Shown here: piece by piece, positions 25,260-37,769 of the stretch | Position numbering within the stretch: position 1 is the stretch's first letter | Layout of the letters: each line of letters begins with the position of its first letter | DNA from: Leptobrachium leishanense | Taxonomy: Eukaryota; Chordata; Amphibia; Anura; Megophryidae | Reading direction: 5' to 3' | Length of the DNA: 64,000 bases | Assembly: GCA_009667805.1 (NCBI GenBank) | Contig: CM019064.1 | Location: 386,632,049 to 386,696,048, forward strand | Notes under the pieces: model-generated | Database searches by the model: none | The model's input: only the letters and a program-made list of their open reading frames with translations | Told to the model about the DNA's origin: nothing | Made by a program: the position numbers and the translations under genes

Positions 25260-25800
25260 CTATCCATCATGCTGCTTAGCTTCATTGGGACTCTATATTG
25301 TTTTCAACTTTCATTGCTTCTCTGCCATGTCTTCTCTCTTTGTTCCTCTCCCCATTGTTCTCACCTCCAAAGGTTCCTCTGTCCCATTCCTACCTCCAAT
25401 AGTTATCCTGTCACAGTCTTCCACCTCCTGTTGTGCTCCTTTCCCATTTCGGCAGGAATACTGACCTGTCTCCTGTATGTATTGTAGAATTGTCCTGTAT
25501 TTACCCATTGCAACTTGTACAGCGCTGCGGAATGTGTTGGCTCTTAATAAATAATAATAATAATCTCTCCCACCTCCTTCCCTTGCAGTCCATCCTAAAC
25601 GCATCAGCCCGGCTTATCCATCACACCCGTCCCTCTGTCTATGCTGCACAGTAGTAGAGCCCTCAATTCCTCCTGTTGGTGAAATATAAACTTGCCTTTT
25701 GGGTGTATTGCAGAATTGTCTTTTTTTTTTTACCCATTGTACCTTTGTACAGCGCCGCAGAATGTGTTGGCGCTTAATACATAATAATCATTTAGATTTG
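25260..25800 (+). mobile_element. Two L2-like LINE 3' ends in series
   Basis: Two copies of the 3'-terminal motif occur: TACAGCGCTGCGGAATGTGT at about 25518-25537, followed by a TAATAA tail, and TACAGCGCCGCAGAATGTGT at about 25750-25769, followed by TAATACATAATAA. Between them a short reverse-transcriptase C-terminal stretch reads SILNASARLIHHTRPS (about 25590-25636). This is typical of vertebrate L2-like LINEs; both copies are severely 5'-truncated. Confidence 0.7.
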
Positions 25801-26537
25801 AATTTGAATCACAAACCTTTATACTGTGTCGTTATCATTTAAGTACCATTTGTCAAATGATGCTGCTTAAAATATAACATGTCATCCATCTCTAATTGCT
25901 TGTTAATGTCAGCCCAGCCAGCCATGATTATGACTGTACTTTAATGGTGTCACACATGTTTTAAGCCACAGTTACTTTGCTGTTCTAATTCTAGTCCAGT
26001 AACAGCCCTGTGAATACTGTTTAATTAGTATAGCTAGCAAATATAATCATCATAAATATCTTTATGTAATTGGCACTAATTTCACACTCTTGACGTAACT
26101 CTTGTTCCATGATCAGTATGAATGTCAGTGTCAGAATATGTCAAAATCACGTAATAAAGCTAATTTAAGTAAATTATTTTATTGCAGTATATCCTCAGAT
26201 CTCTGGATAACCGATTGCATTTTAGACAGGATCAGCATAACCTTTCTATGACAAATTCAGCATTATTAAAATGAGGAATGGAAACAATCAAATGTTAAGA
26301 CACCAGATTGCTCTGAGAATGTGCAGATTTGCCGTACATGGAACAAAAGAAGCTCATATTTCTTTTCTGTATCTAGTATTACTGCAACAAAATTAGAAGC
26401 TCATTCATTAAATGTTACATGAAAACATAATTCAAGGCAACATAGCCATGGTTACATTGTTACAGTACAAATAAAAGGAACAAAGGCTTTTTTACACAAC
26501 TATTCAGTCTTTAAATGTAACTGACTTACATACAAGT
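25801..26537. other. Intergenic, nothing recognised
   Basis: AT-rich sequence without supported genes or element ends. Confidence 0.5.
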
Positions 26538-26708
26538 CTATTCATTAAAGGTGAAACTCGGGAGAATGACTGAAGAAGTGAAAATTCTAGGTCAAAATAA
26601 CCAAACCAGAAAAATTCTCCCATTTATCTCACTTTCCACATCGGCTATTTGGTTGTGATTGTTCTCTTCTCCTGCCAGTTCTCCTGAGTTTCACCTTTAG
26701 TGAATAGA
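26538..26708. mobile_element. Short inverted-repeat MITE (family G1)
   Basis: The ends TCTATTCATTAAAGGTGAAA and TTTCACCTTTAGTGAATAGA are inverse repeats. The interior shares AGAAAAATTCTCCCATTT with its relative at 44011-44187, which lies in the opposite orientation. Confidence 0.78.
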
Positions 26709-26712
26709 CCTG

Positions 26713-27774
26713 ACAGTTATCCTTATTCTTTGGTGATGAGTATCTGTGTATATAATCAAGGCATTATTTAGTGTTAGGATATTGAATACCGTTTGGAGGA
26801 TTCATCTACAAAATAGGCTAGGACTATTAGTGTAATATGACTTAGTCCACCACCTCCAATTAGTCCAAAATAGAAAAATGGCAGCTGCATAGAGAAGGAG
26901 ATAACCCCACTCTTCAATATCCACAAAACCCCCCGTCTGTCCAAAGGAATAATAGCCAGCAATCAAAATTGTGCAATAAATCACTCAACAGAATTTAACT
27001 AAATCTTAGATCACATGAGGTGAAAGAGTGCACATTTTTTATTTAATAAATGCATTTTTTGTAACATTACATAAGACATATAATACTTGTTACTTACCTT
27101 TTGCATTCTAAACAAATAACAATGAAACCTCACAATAATATATTATATATCCTAGGGATTATGATTTTTGTTATCACCTTCATGCTGTTAGTTGGGCATT
27201 TGATGTCTAACCCTGTTAAGTATAGTTTTTAATCTGTCTTTTGATCTCCCTGTCCTTTTGTTATGACTGGAGAACACAATAAACATATTGTGTTGGTTTG
27301 TTAGACAGGAGGCTCAGACTGTACTTGCCTCCGGCTATCTTGAACACTAATACTATCTTGTCCGTCATGTGGCTGTTACCTTTATTTCAGGCCATGTACC
27401 TGCATCCTCTCTTCCATCGTCCATTTATAATATCATGCGGTTTAACATCAGTTTCAGAGATGAGACTGGTCAACATCGCAAATTCTAACCCCATCAGTGC
27501 TCTATGCAGGTCATCAGAGATGAATTCTAGCACCAGAGACCCTTAAAATACACCTATATTTCCTTATCTTGTCAGGATGCATTAATTATGTTTAAGTGTG
27601 AATCCAAATGGCTCTGCTGTCAAATGATCTGAGATGTGAGCAAAAGACTTCCATATATAAGCACATAATCGCTGACATCAGCTGTAAGTCTTAATTTTAA
27701 TGAAGATTAGATATAATCTATTGCAAGAATAAAAATTAATTAGCATTAGGATCTCCTAATCTTAGCTAATTTTG
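26713..27774. other. Upstream flank of keratin B
   Basis: AT-rich intergenic sequence. TTAGCTAAT at 27762-27770 also occurs in the keratin A upstream region (305-313). No exon or repeat with defined ends seen. Confidence 0.45.
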
Positions 27775-27960
27775 TAGGTGTGTTTAATGTACCATTTTTT
27801 TGTCACTATTCTATTAAATTTTATTAAACTGGAATGATTAGCATGTAAAAATGCTAACTCTACAAGCTCTTAGAGGGCAATTATAAGGTCTTACGATCCT
27901 CCAACGTAGCCAATCCCACTTATGCTTAATATATAAATTGGGTAAATACCTGCAGTGAAT
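27775..27960 (+). promoter_or_regulatory. Core promoter of keratin B
   Basis: TATATAAA lies at 27930-27937, so the start should be near 27960 with a 5' UTR of about 75 nt. The shared 10-mer TAGGTGTGTT lies at 27775-27784, 155 bp upstream of the TATA box. A CCAAT pentamer at 27910-27914 is unusually close to the TATA box and may be chance. Confidence 0.75.
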
Positions 27961-28035
27961 TCAGGGAGTCATTTCACTCAGACTTTGCAGTCATTTCTCA
28001 CATTATCGCTCCTTGCTGATCATTCTAGAAGAGCC

Positions 28036-31000
28036 ATGTCTCACCAGTCCGCTCACAGCAGCTCTGTCTCAGGACACAAGAAATTCAGTTCATCCTCTGC
28101 TTGCTTGCCTTCCGGAAGCAAACACAGTGCCGGGTCTTTCACGTCAAAGAAAGTGTCCATTGGTCACAAGGTTCTTCCAAGTTTTAGCAGCAAGAGTGTG
28201 TACAGTGTTGTATCTAGTGGACACAAGATTGCCGCTTCAAGCTATCGACCATTTCATAGAGGACATGGACATGGACATGGACATGGAGGGTTTGATAATG
28301 GACATGGATTTTCATCCTCTTCCTATGGATTTGGGGGATCAGCTTGCCCTGGCGGGATCACCCATGTTACTGTGAACCAAAGTTTACTGTCTCCTCTTCA
28401 CCTGGAGATTGACCCACACCTCCAGAGAGTGAGGACAGATGAGAAAGACCAAATAAAAGGTCTCAACAACAAGTTTGCTTGCTTCATTGACAAGGTAAGA
28501 CATTCACTCAAAGTCCAAAGCAGGGATCACAAACTTTGATCTCCAGATGTTTTTGGCCTTCAATTCCCAAAATTGGGAAAATCATGGAAGTTGTAGTTCA
28601 GAAACATCTGTGTGGCAGAGTTTGAGTTCCAGCTCTAAATAGACTCTCTTCACCCTAAGAGGTTGATTGACACAAAATTTGATGTTCTGATACAGAGTTG
28701 TTATTCAACATGAGCTGGATGTCCACCGATGTCCTTGAATAAAGATATGGTAACAGGAAGCATACTCAACTTGAAAACATGTTGAATAGAATTCCAAAAC
28801 TGCCTATATACTCTGAATTTGTCTAATATCATAGTTGATAGCTATTTACCTTTTTGAATAACAATTAAAAAATGCTTCAACCATTCTGAATAGAAAGGGC
28901 TTCATGCATTTTATGAAACCTTAAATAGATGTCAATATCACCTCAATTTCTCTTTACATTTAAGACAACCCTAATTTAATTTACAGTGCTAATATGTTAG
29001 TCTTTATTTGATTTAAACATGTTTTGGAAGAAGTAGAATAGCTGGGAAGATATTTGATGGAAAACCTCCTGTCTGCTCAACTAAATATATTACATAAATA
29101 ATCATTTTATAGTAAAGAAATAGTGACACTGGGTCACGTAAATTATATAGGATTGTTCAACGTACAATATTCAGAGCCCTCCACTTTGATTTTAAAGATT
29201 CTAATAACACCTGACATAGGGATAAATTGTGGTGATTTGGTTACAAGATAGATCTGATCATATCTGGCACAAACCTGCCAGAATGTCAATGCTCTTGGGA
29301 CATGCATCTTCCTGGGGCTCCTGGTAGATTGAGAATTAAATAGAATCTGCAAGGAGGCACCTGTGACAGGGAGGGACACAAAAACCAAAGAATGTGATCA
29401 CTTCTCAAAATGTAGCATACAGACAAAACCAGAATGTCTGTACTCAATCTGATTATGCATTGTTTTCATTGCTGTCATGCACATATATTTTGTAGAGTGT
29501 CATCTATCTTTTGAAAATAGCCTCATTCTAGCATTTCAGTATAACCTTCTCATGTTTGCTCCATTAATTATTATACAGTTACATCTCATGCAACGTGCCT
29601 TCTCTGCAATAGGAACATGAATTATAGTATTACACCATATAGAAGCTGTATTTTAATTGGCTAGTTTAAATAGTAACTTCACCTGTATCAACACCAATCA
29701 TTACCGTGATCGAGTATACTTGATCATCAAAAGCTGTGGCAGGTGCTCCAAGATCGAGTAAACTCAATCTGGTCTTCTTCTGGAGCAATACAAAGGAATT
29801 TTGGTTATTGCATATTAAATTAATGTGCTCATGAACTCCAGAATGTGTCCATAAAGTTTCAACACATCAGACATATTCTTATCGATAATAATCAGAAGGT
29901 TGGTATCACAACCAAGTAAAAGGATTTTAGAATGTTGATCACTTATTTATAGATGCTTCATATTTCCCATTTCAGGTGAGATTTTTGGAACAACAGAACA
30001 AAATTCTGGAAACCAAGTGGGCTTTGTTACAAGAAAGAAAACCTATTAAGAACAACGTCGAACCTTTGTTTGAGGCCTACATCTGTAACCTCAGGCGACA
30101 GCTAGAGAACCTTGGGTGCGAAAGAATCGGCCTTGAGGGTGAAAGACGAACAATGGAAGATGCAGTAGAAGATTTTAAAAAGAAGTAAGAATGTTTTTCC
30201 TTTATTTTTGTTTTCAGGTCTATGTAGATTTGATGTCCAGCTTTTCATTTACAAAGCTATGTATCAAGGAATTCTTGTTGATATAATGTAAATGTATCAC
30301 CCCTCAGGTACGAAGAAGAAATCAATAAACGAACTGCAGCAGAGAATGAATTTGTTGGACTCAAGAGGGTGAATAGTCCCACAACACTACTTTGATAATT
30401 AAGAAAACTGCCATTTAAAAAAATATATACATCTCATGGCTTTCTCTTTCCCACAGGACGTGGATGCTGCTTTCCTTAACAAAACCGAAATTCAAGCTAA
30501 TGTGGACTCCTTGACTGATGAGATCAACTTCCTGAGAGCTCTATATGATGCAGTAAATTCAGATATATGTTTATTGATAACACATTTTAAATCACTAACA
30601 AACTTGTTCATAGATGTCCATAAGTCTACGTTTTAGTGATTTAATTTTGCATTTCATGTTTATTTTGCAAGTGAATATTTATTTTCTAAAATACACATAT
30701 GGACTTTTTTACATATATGAAGAAGTAAATTATATTGTCTATATATTTTAATATTTTTGTTATTTAATTTTGAGAGAAATTTATATTGTCTATATTTTAT
30801 GTTATTATTTAATTCTGAAGGAAATTATATAGCCCATATATATTATTTTTATTATTTAATTCTGAGGAAAATTATATTGTTCATATCCTGTATATTATTT
30901 TTGTTATTTCATTTGAGGGAAATTATATTGTCTATATATTATTTATTTTATTTCATTTTGAAGGAAATTATGTTGTCTATATAATTTTTGGTATATAATT

Positions 31001-34000
31001 TATTCTTCTGCAGAACATTATATTTTAGCTGTAATTTTCCTTAAGATATAATACTAGGAAACAAATTTATGGGCTGTTTCTCTGTGGTTGAACTTGTAGG
31101 AGATAGAACAGCTTCAGGCCCAAATCGCAGACATCTCAGTGGTCGTGTCCATGGATAACAGTAGGAATCTGGACATGGACTGTATCATTGCAGAGGTAAA
31201 AGCTCAATATGAAGAGATCGCCAACAAGAGCCGAGCTGAAGCAGAAGCCATGTATCAGTCACGGGTGAGTCTGTCTTTCCGAGTGGCAAGACAGGACAGA
31301 TTAAAAAAATAAAAATTTTCATTCAGGCTGAGACAGTATAAAGTATGGCTGGAAAATATGGCGCCACAAAAGCACAGAGTTCAACATACATTCATTATTG
31401 TCTGCATGCTGCTGAAGATTTAGGAATTATTAAAGAAGTAGAAAAAATACATTCGGTACATAACGATTTTTATACCCAAAGCAACCTTCATGGTCACTTG
31501 ATATGCTATGCATGTTGACAGAAAATGGATAATCCTAAATTCCTTTATTCAAACATTTTCAGCCAGCAATGTTCTGATCAAATATATATTTATACATACA
31601 CGACACACAACCATCTAATCATGTATCAAACGATTAAAAAACACCTGACCAAGGTTTTAAAGTGATGAGGTGTTAGAAAATATAATCATATATTGTATAA
31701 GCCAGACACAACATCAATGTCATCATCAGCAGGTCCTATCTGTACCAAACCAATGCCTGCTTTTATGAGATACATCCACTTACTTGGGGCATACATCCTC
31801 CTGGGGCTCTCTGCAATGCAAGGTTTTTACTAGGTCCTACAATGAGGAACCTGTAACAAGTGTTTCCCAAACCTGTCCTCCGGACCCTCTAACAGGCCAG
31901 ATTTTGCAGATCACCTTGGGGAAATGCAGACTGAATCCTGCAATCACTGAGCAGCAAATCATATCACCTGTGCTGTGCTTCACATATCTGGCAAACCTGG
32001 CCTGTCAGCGGGTCCTGAGGACAGGTTTGGGAAACACTGCTTTAAACCATAGACATATAATCATTATCTTGTTTTATTAACTGACTCTTAAAGCCCTTTT
32101 TATTCAAGCACAAGACATGGGAATCCAGTTTTCAAAATGCCAAGGGGATATATCAGTTGAGTGCAAGCGACCTATTAGCGATACGTTTTATTATAGAAAT
32201 ATTTGCACTTTCTGTTTAACCCCCAGCAGCTGTATGTGTTTGTAAGATTTTAACATTTTAATATATCACATAAACAGCATAAGATTTAACAATCCCATGT
32301 TATCCTGGTTGTACTATTTCAAAAACATTGCCAATACCTGTTTGTCTCGCTATCATCAAGCTATATAACACATATAAAAGTAGAATGTTCTGTTTTAATT
32401 CTCTGCAGTATGAAGAACTGCGTTTGACAGCTGGCAGACATGGGGATGATCTCCGTAACACTAAACATGAGATCGCCGAGCTCACCCGCCTGATCCACAA
32501 ACTCAAAGGAGAAATCGAGAGCCTGAAAGCACAGGTAAAACAATATATAAATACATGCATACAGTGTCAGCTCTAGAGGTAGTGAGTCCTTAATCTAAGT
32601 TCAATTATGAAGCCTCCAAAGATGGCAGAAACTAACTTAATAAATATGAATAAAGTCTAATGCATCTCAGTTAGGAGACAAGTTTATATTAATGTGGATG
32701 TGTATTTGTGTGGGATGGAAGTGTAATGTAATTCTATATATATTGCATCATTTGAGGCCACAGTGGGAGCAAGGCCTCAGACAGCTGCCTACTTTGCCTA
32801 ATTATAGGGCCACCTCTGCGCACATATGATGAATAGGAAGACTGATTTTAGCTTTCTGATCTTTTTCTCTGGTTACATGACTGTGAACATCAATTCAAAA
32901 GATTATTAATCAATTCCCTGATATTTTTTAATCAATCTAAAAGAACTTTACAACTCAGTTTTATGGAAATAAGCCCTTAATTTGAAGAACATGCTCTTAA
33001 GTTGAAGGACACTTATTACTTAACCATTATCATATTGTAAGTACTGGATTTACAAGAAATACTTTATTGATGTTTTCTTCAACCTACCCAAGAAAATATT
33101 TAACAATAAGGTTTACTGGAATTTAAGGTTGGACAATGATTTCACAATCACAATGATATTAGTCACAGAGTTAAACTGATACTTTTTGTTCAATGCAGAG
33201 GTAGACATAGATACAAATTTTTATGATTCATCTGTCTCTCAACTCAGCTACAGAATGGGAACTAAAACGCCAAACAGCGCTAAAGTGCATGAGATTAAAG
33301 CTGGGTGGTTTTATGGCCCATAATTATAATTATAATAAAACATTAAATTACATTTAATAAATGACTCAGCTTTAAACTAGAAATTAAAATCATTATACTA
33401 GGAAGTACAATAAAATAATAATTTCATGTATAATCTACAAAAAGATGCTGCAAAACCTGAATTGAAATCAACTTCCAGAATATCATGTTCAGGTTTATTT
33501 TACTTGTTTACTCGTTATTAGGGTGGGAGATAAATAACATAATTACTACTAAGAAAAAATACATTTAACACACACATTTGTGTCAGCTAGGTTTTTTATT
33601 CATTGAACACTTTTCATAGAAGTCGTTTTCTACACTTTGGAAATATTATAAAACATAAACACATCTCTTTATCATTTTACTTCTGGTTTATGGTGAATAA
33701 TCAAATAAGAGCATTTCCAGCACACCTCAGATAAATTAATATTATATTTCATTTCTTGTAAATGAATTTGTTTTAGTTCCTTGGCCTAGTAAATGCCTGA
33801 TTCTTTACAAAAGTCCGAAGTAGTCGGTTTGCATCAATCGTGCACGGTGAAAGAGACCGAGGCATGCAATAAGCATTCTATGTTATGGTGCTTGAAGTAT
33901 CCTTTGGAATATAGTTCCTTGCACAAAGAAATACTAATTTGGCTTGATTTCAGTCGATTTAGTATTAGGTTGTATGGAGATTTACAAAATCAAATACTTG

Positions 34001-37000
34001 TTGAACGCCTGCCAACTAAACCTGGTGAAACACCTTTTACGAACAGATCAGTTTGTTTGGTTCTAAAACGTGTCAACGTGATCACAAAGTTGTCGGTGTT
34101 TTCAGTGTGTGGTAGTGTAATCTTCACGAATATAGGGTTGCCATGTCAGCCATGTTTTCCTGGACACATATAGGTTATTGATGCTGATGGGCAGTGCATG
34201 AAAAATAACACCTGCAGTATGTATAATCCATACCCTGCAGGTAAGAAATCAAACAGGAAGCCCAGGTGACCTGCCTTGATTTCCTTCCTGCAGCAGATGA
34301 GTCATACATGTTGCAGGGCAGCAATTTTCCCTGTGCTTCCCTCTGTAATGAAATAGTAATATGTGTCCAGGAAAACATGGCCGCCCTGGCAGCCCTACAT
34401 GTATACAAATAGAAATGTTAATCAGATCTTCAAAAAAAAGGGTATTTTATGTGTTTGATATTTTATAAAAGTATAATCCTAAAGAAACATTTATTAGAAA
34501 CGAACCAGAACTAAAAATAGTAGCAGTAACAGGCCAGGCCCTTTCCAGGACTTAGTTGAACGTGTAAAATAAAATTCTTAAATGTTTATGACCTGTAGGG
34601 GGAACTCCAACCATATTTATGCAATTTGATACACTGAATTCTTTTTTTCACACCATTATTCAGAGTGAATGTATCTGTAAAATAACCCATGACATATAAT
34701 TGAAAAAAGAGCCCTTTGCTATTTTTACAATAAAGTCTGAAAGCGGACTTTAAAAACATTTACTTCCTAAAGTTAAACAAATCAGTAGTAGGTATGTCAT
34801 ACTGTGGGTCATCGTGTAGGAAGGAAGCCAAGAAAATCTGGGGGGTAGCCAAGGTATACTATAAGTAGACTGCATCAGACTAACAAGTAACTAACATTAA
34901 TCTACGTGCATTAAACAATATTCACAGCGTTGTAAACTAGAAGCTGCTATAGCTGAAGCTGAAGAACGTGGGGAAGCTGCTGTCAAAGACGCAAGGAACA
35001 AGATTGCCGAGCTGGAAGCTGCCCTGCAGAAAGCCAAGCAGGACATGGCTCGCCAACTGCGAGAATACCAGGAGCTGATGAACGTGAAACTGGCTCTGGA
35101 CATTGAGATCGCCACCTACAAGAAGATGCTGGAAGGAGAAGAATGCAGGTTCGAAACAGTAAATCAGTTACTAACAAACATTTGCCATATACCCACCAAA
35201 AGAAACAGTAACAAGAAGCTTTGTTTTAGTTACAACATGGCTTACAATTTTCACAATCTACTATAAACACAGGATACTAAAACATAACATTTTATTCCAC
35301 AGACCTGTTCATTTATAGCACTGTGCAAAAGATGAGAGATTATCCACTGCGACTTAACAAAACGAGATTTTACTTACAGCACAGCAAAATGTTGTTTACA
35401 ATAAAAATAACAGTAATAACAGCTTAATAAATTTGAGAAATTTGGTAAATCTTTAGGAATGAAGTAGGACTTTTATAGATTTTTGTGGCACTTGGAAAAA
35501 GTTTTTATAGCATCTTTTTGGATCACTATCAGTAACAGATATAAAAAAAAAAGGTTAAACCAACTGGTCTTTTTTTTCAATTTATATCATTATTTAACTT
35601 ACAGTGCTTTCAAATTAAGGCCTTGATTTAATCCCACTTTCAAATGATTACACAAACATTCCAAATGATTTATCTACAGAAGACACCATTAATGTCTAAG
35701 GGAGTTTTGTAGATAATTGTTTTTATTTTTTCTAAAACATTGAAATCCTGTGAAAATGCTTATCCAAAGGAATTAATAAAGGCCTTAAAGAGTAAAAGCG
35801 GGACACTACTAACATCATATATTTTTTTTAGGATTGGTCAAGATGGACATGACTCTGTTAGCATCTGTAAGTAGATTTCTTATTCTTTGAAATGGCTTGT
35901 TTGTTTAAAGCAGGGATCTCAAACTCAGGCCCCCCAGATGTTGATGCCTACAATTCCCAGAATTCTTTGAATGCAATAGATGGCCTGAGAATCATGGGCG
36001 TTGTAGTTCAGAAACATCTGGGGTGGGGGGCATAGTTTGACAGCCCTGGCTCAGGCCAATGTTTTAAGTTATATAAAGTACAAGATATGTCTCTCTCATA
36101 GATGTATGTATTTATGTATGTATGTGTGTGTTGTAGAAATGTCACCATTATATACTTTTTATAGAAAGGTCACCATTATATACGTTTTAATCAAAGCTTT
36201 AAAAATATCATATTTACATATCAAAATGAGCTAATAGATACTGGCAGCTGGTATCCTTTTCTGGATTCCATATGACTCCATATGGCCCGAACGAGACCAA
36301 TGTATGTGCGAGTTTATGTGAGGCCAGCAGAAGGATTCTGGAAACTATTTGTCCTCAGTGTCCTTCTGCCTGCAGATTCAGGAGGCCTCAGATCAGTCTG
36401 TCCTCTGCAATGCAGGTTGAGTATTTACAACAGAAAAAGTGGATTTGTTTGAATGAATCTTCCTAAGTCTCTTAACACCACATTTCAGCAGCTGGTAGAT
36501 TGTTCCATTAGTGGCTGCAAGAAAGAGTAATGAGAAATAGTCCCCTTTTAACTAATCCCGAATAAGAGGCAATTTGTTTCAAAATAAGTAATACTAATAA
36601 TGTTTTCTTAAAAAAATTAACTCCTTATCCCAAATACACTTTCAGTAAAATCTGAATCCCATTTAGTCCCTCAACTTTCTACGCCTTCGATTTAACCAGT
36701 TCTACGTGGGATGTCTACCTTTACCAAGCTGATAACTATCTTTATTGTTTGATTTTATTCTCACCCCTGTTTTTGGGTCAGGAAAGTAGACTTCTTTTAG
36801 AGGAGCATTTCACAAGATGACAGATCTACTTAACATAAATTACTGAGGATTACTCTTCCCACTTTAAATCTAGGAAAAGCTTAAATTTCAGTGAATCCTT
36901 TTATGTCACAAAATTGAATTTGCTCATTTTTGCTTATTATAAGATTTAGTTTTTAAAATAAAGCAATGAATTTAATAGAATGTTTCCTCTATTCCAGCCG

Positions 37001-37107
37001 TAATCAGCAGCACTACAGGATCTTCACACGGTGGAAGTAGCCATCACCACAAGGGAGGATTCAGCTCTGGAAGTCACTCCAAAGGAAAACACTGCCATAA
37101 CAATTAA
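28036..37107 (+). CDS. Type II keratin B (His-rich head and tail), 9 exons
   Basis: Type II keratin, expected to form heteropolymeric epithelial filaments with a type I partner. Exons: 28036-28494, 29976-30184, 30308-30368, 30457-30552, 31100-31264, 32409-32534, 34928-35148, 35832-35866, 36998-37107; the joined frame gives 493 aa. The start is the ATG at 28036 in context GCCATGT; the same frame is open further up without another ATG. The head (about 1-134) is Ser-rich, has a [10 protein letters not shown] run at residues about 76-85 encoded by repeated GGACAT hexamers, and ends in the type [13 protein letters not shown] motif (His where A and C have Pro). The rod (about 135-445) has canonical helix ends, finishing LEGEEC. 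The short tail (35 residues from exon 9) has seven His, including HHH. It is most similar to keratin C in head, rod and tail. All splice sites are GT-AG. Confidence is high for the family, low for exact orthology. Confidence 0.95.
28521..28636. mobile_element. hAT-like MITE (family H1)
   Basis: Starts CAGGGATCACAAAC and has inverse segments CCAGATGTTTTTG and CAGAAACATCTG. Related to 35911-36048. In intron 1 of keratin B, 26 bp after exon 1. Confidence 0.65.
28640..29975. other. Rest of keratin B intron 1, nothing recognised
   Basis: AT-rich intron ending in the acceptor TTTCAG. A weak inverted repeat around GATCGAGTA (29708-29760) is the only structure noticed. Confidence 0.5.
30725..31005. 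repeat. AT-rich tandem repeat in keratin B intron 4
   Basis: Five imperfect units of about 46-50 bp, each with a core like GGAAATTATATTGTCTATAT, at about 30778, 30820, 30866, 30918 and 30963. Confidence 0.8.
31265..31857. other. First part of keratin B intron 5, nothing recognised
   Basis: No exon or element with defined ends. A TACATCCTCCTGGGGCTC segment near 31790 resembles one near 29303 and may be an old repeat. Confidence 0.4.
31858..32039. mobile_element. hAT-like MITE (family H2)
   Basis: The ends GTGTTTCCCAAACCTGTCCT and AGGACAGGTTTGGGAAACAC are near-perfect inverses. Shares its interior with 7920-8103 and, inverted, with 61048-61232. In intron 5 of keratin B. Confidence 0.82.
32535..34134. 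other. First part of keratin B intron 6, nothing recognised
   Basis: About 1.6 kb of AT-rich intron. An open stretch at 33793-34173 has no recognisable protein motif and was not called. Confidence 0.45.
34135..34395. mobile_element. Tc1/mariner-type MITE with TA target site
   Basis: The left end GGGTTGCCATGTCAGCCATG and right end CATGGCCGCCCTGGCAGCCC are inverse repeats that extend inward through TTTTCCTGGACACATA and its inverse. TA flanks both sides (34133-34134, 34396-34397). It is 261 bp, non-coding, in keratin B intron 6. Confidence 0.82.
34398..34927. other. End of keratin B intron 6, nothing recognised
   Basis: AT-rich sequence ending in the acceptor TTCACAG. Confidence 0.5.
35149..35831. 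other. Keratin B intron 7, nothing recognised
   Basis: AT-rich intron without element ends or conserved-looking frames. Confidence 0.5.
35911..36048. mobile_element. hAT-like MITE (family H1)
   Basis: Starts CAGGGATCTCAAACTC and ends GTTTGACAGCCCTG, with inner CCCCAGATG and CATCTGGGG inverses. A clear 8-bp duplication is not visible. In intron 8 of keratin B. Confidence 0.75.
36049..36997. other. Rest of keratin B intron 8, nothing recognised
   Basis: Includes a GTATGTAT-type simple run near 36105-36125 and otherwise ordinary intron sequence up to the acceptor ATTCCAG. Confidence 0.45.
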
Positions 37108-37317
37108 ATCTTGGCATTAGGATGTCATAAGCTCACCTATATTTTTTAACAGTAAATTTACTTGTTAATTACTTTGGTGTATCTTTAATCAAAGCCACAA
37201 GAAAATAATTACAAGTTGCTTTGACACTTTTATTTCTTATGCTTTGTTCTGTTATTTTTCTGGGCCGCTGCCACTTGCAGTATATAAATGCATACATTTG
37301 CAATCTGACACCTTACA

Positions 37318-37743
37318 AATAAATAAAAAAAAAGTAGCTATCTTTCATGAAACCCTTCAATTCCATAAGCCCTCGGAGGATGATTCATGGTGAACTTGAA
37401 GATCTAACTCATGTGTTAAATTTGACAGAAAAATTTGACTTTACACAACCTCCAAATCAAAACCATAGCTAACAGAAAGTATATAAATAATATTTTCACC
37501 TGTATATTATTATGTTAAGGTGAAAATGATCATTTATTTTCCACATAAGCTTGAAATGTTAAATTATGTTTTTGATTTGTTGTAGTTTCATAAGTTAAAA
37601 CAAATGTGGTCAGTGTTGACATATTTTATTATTTTACCGCTAATGAAAACAATGAAATTGTGTGTCGTTCGTAAATTTTAATTCCCTGCTTCTTTTCTAA
37701 AATTTCATACTTTTTTTCTGTATTATTCAATCTATAAATTAAA
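37318..37743 (+). terminator. Candidate polyadenylation signals of keratin B
   Basis: AATAAA occurs at 37318-37323 and, overlapping, at 37322-37327. ATTAAA at 37738-37743 is followed by a GT-rich stretch (TGGTAATGTTTTGTG). The second would give a 3' UTR of about 650 nt, similar to keratin C. Confidence 0.55.
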
Positions 37744-37769
37744 CATCATTTCAAATGGTAATGTTTTGT

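Noticed and set aside
27298..27546. 82-codon ORF upstream of keratin B
   Set aside because: No recognisable domain or splice context; consistent with chance in AT-rich spacer.
27955..28035. 27-codon N-terminal extension of keratin B
   Set aside because: It would start at GTG inside the predicted 5' UTR; the ATG at 28036 fits the family.
33793..34173. Possible 126-codon gene in keratin B intron 6
   Set aside because: No motif, no splice or promoter support, and it runs into the mariner-type MITE.
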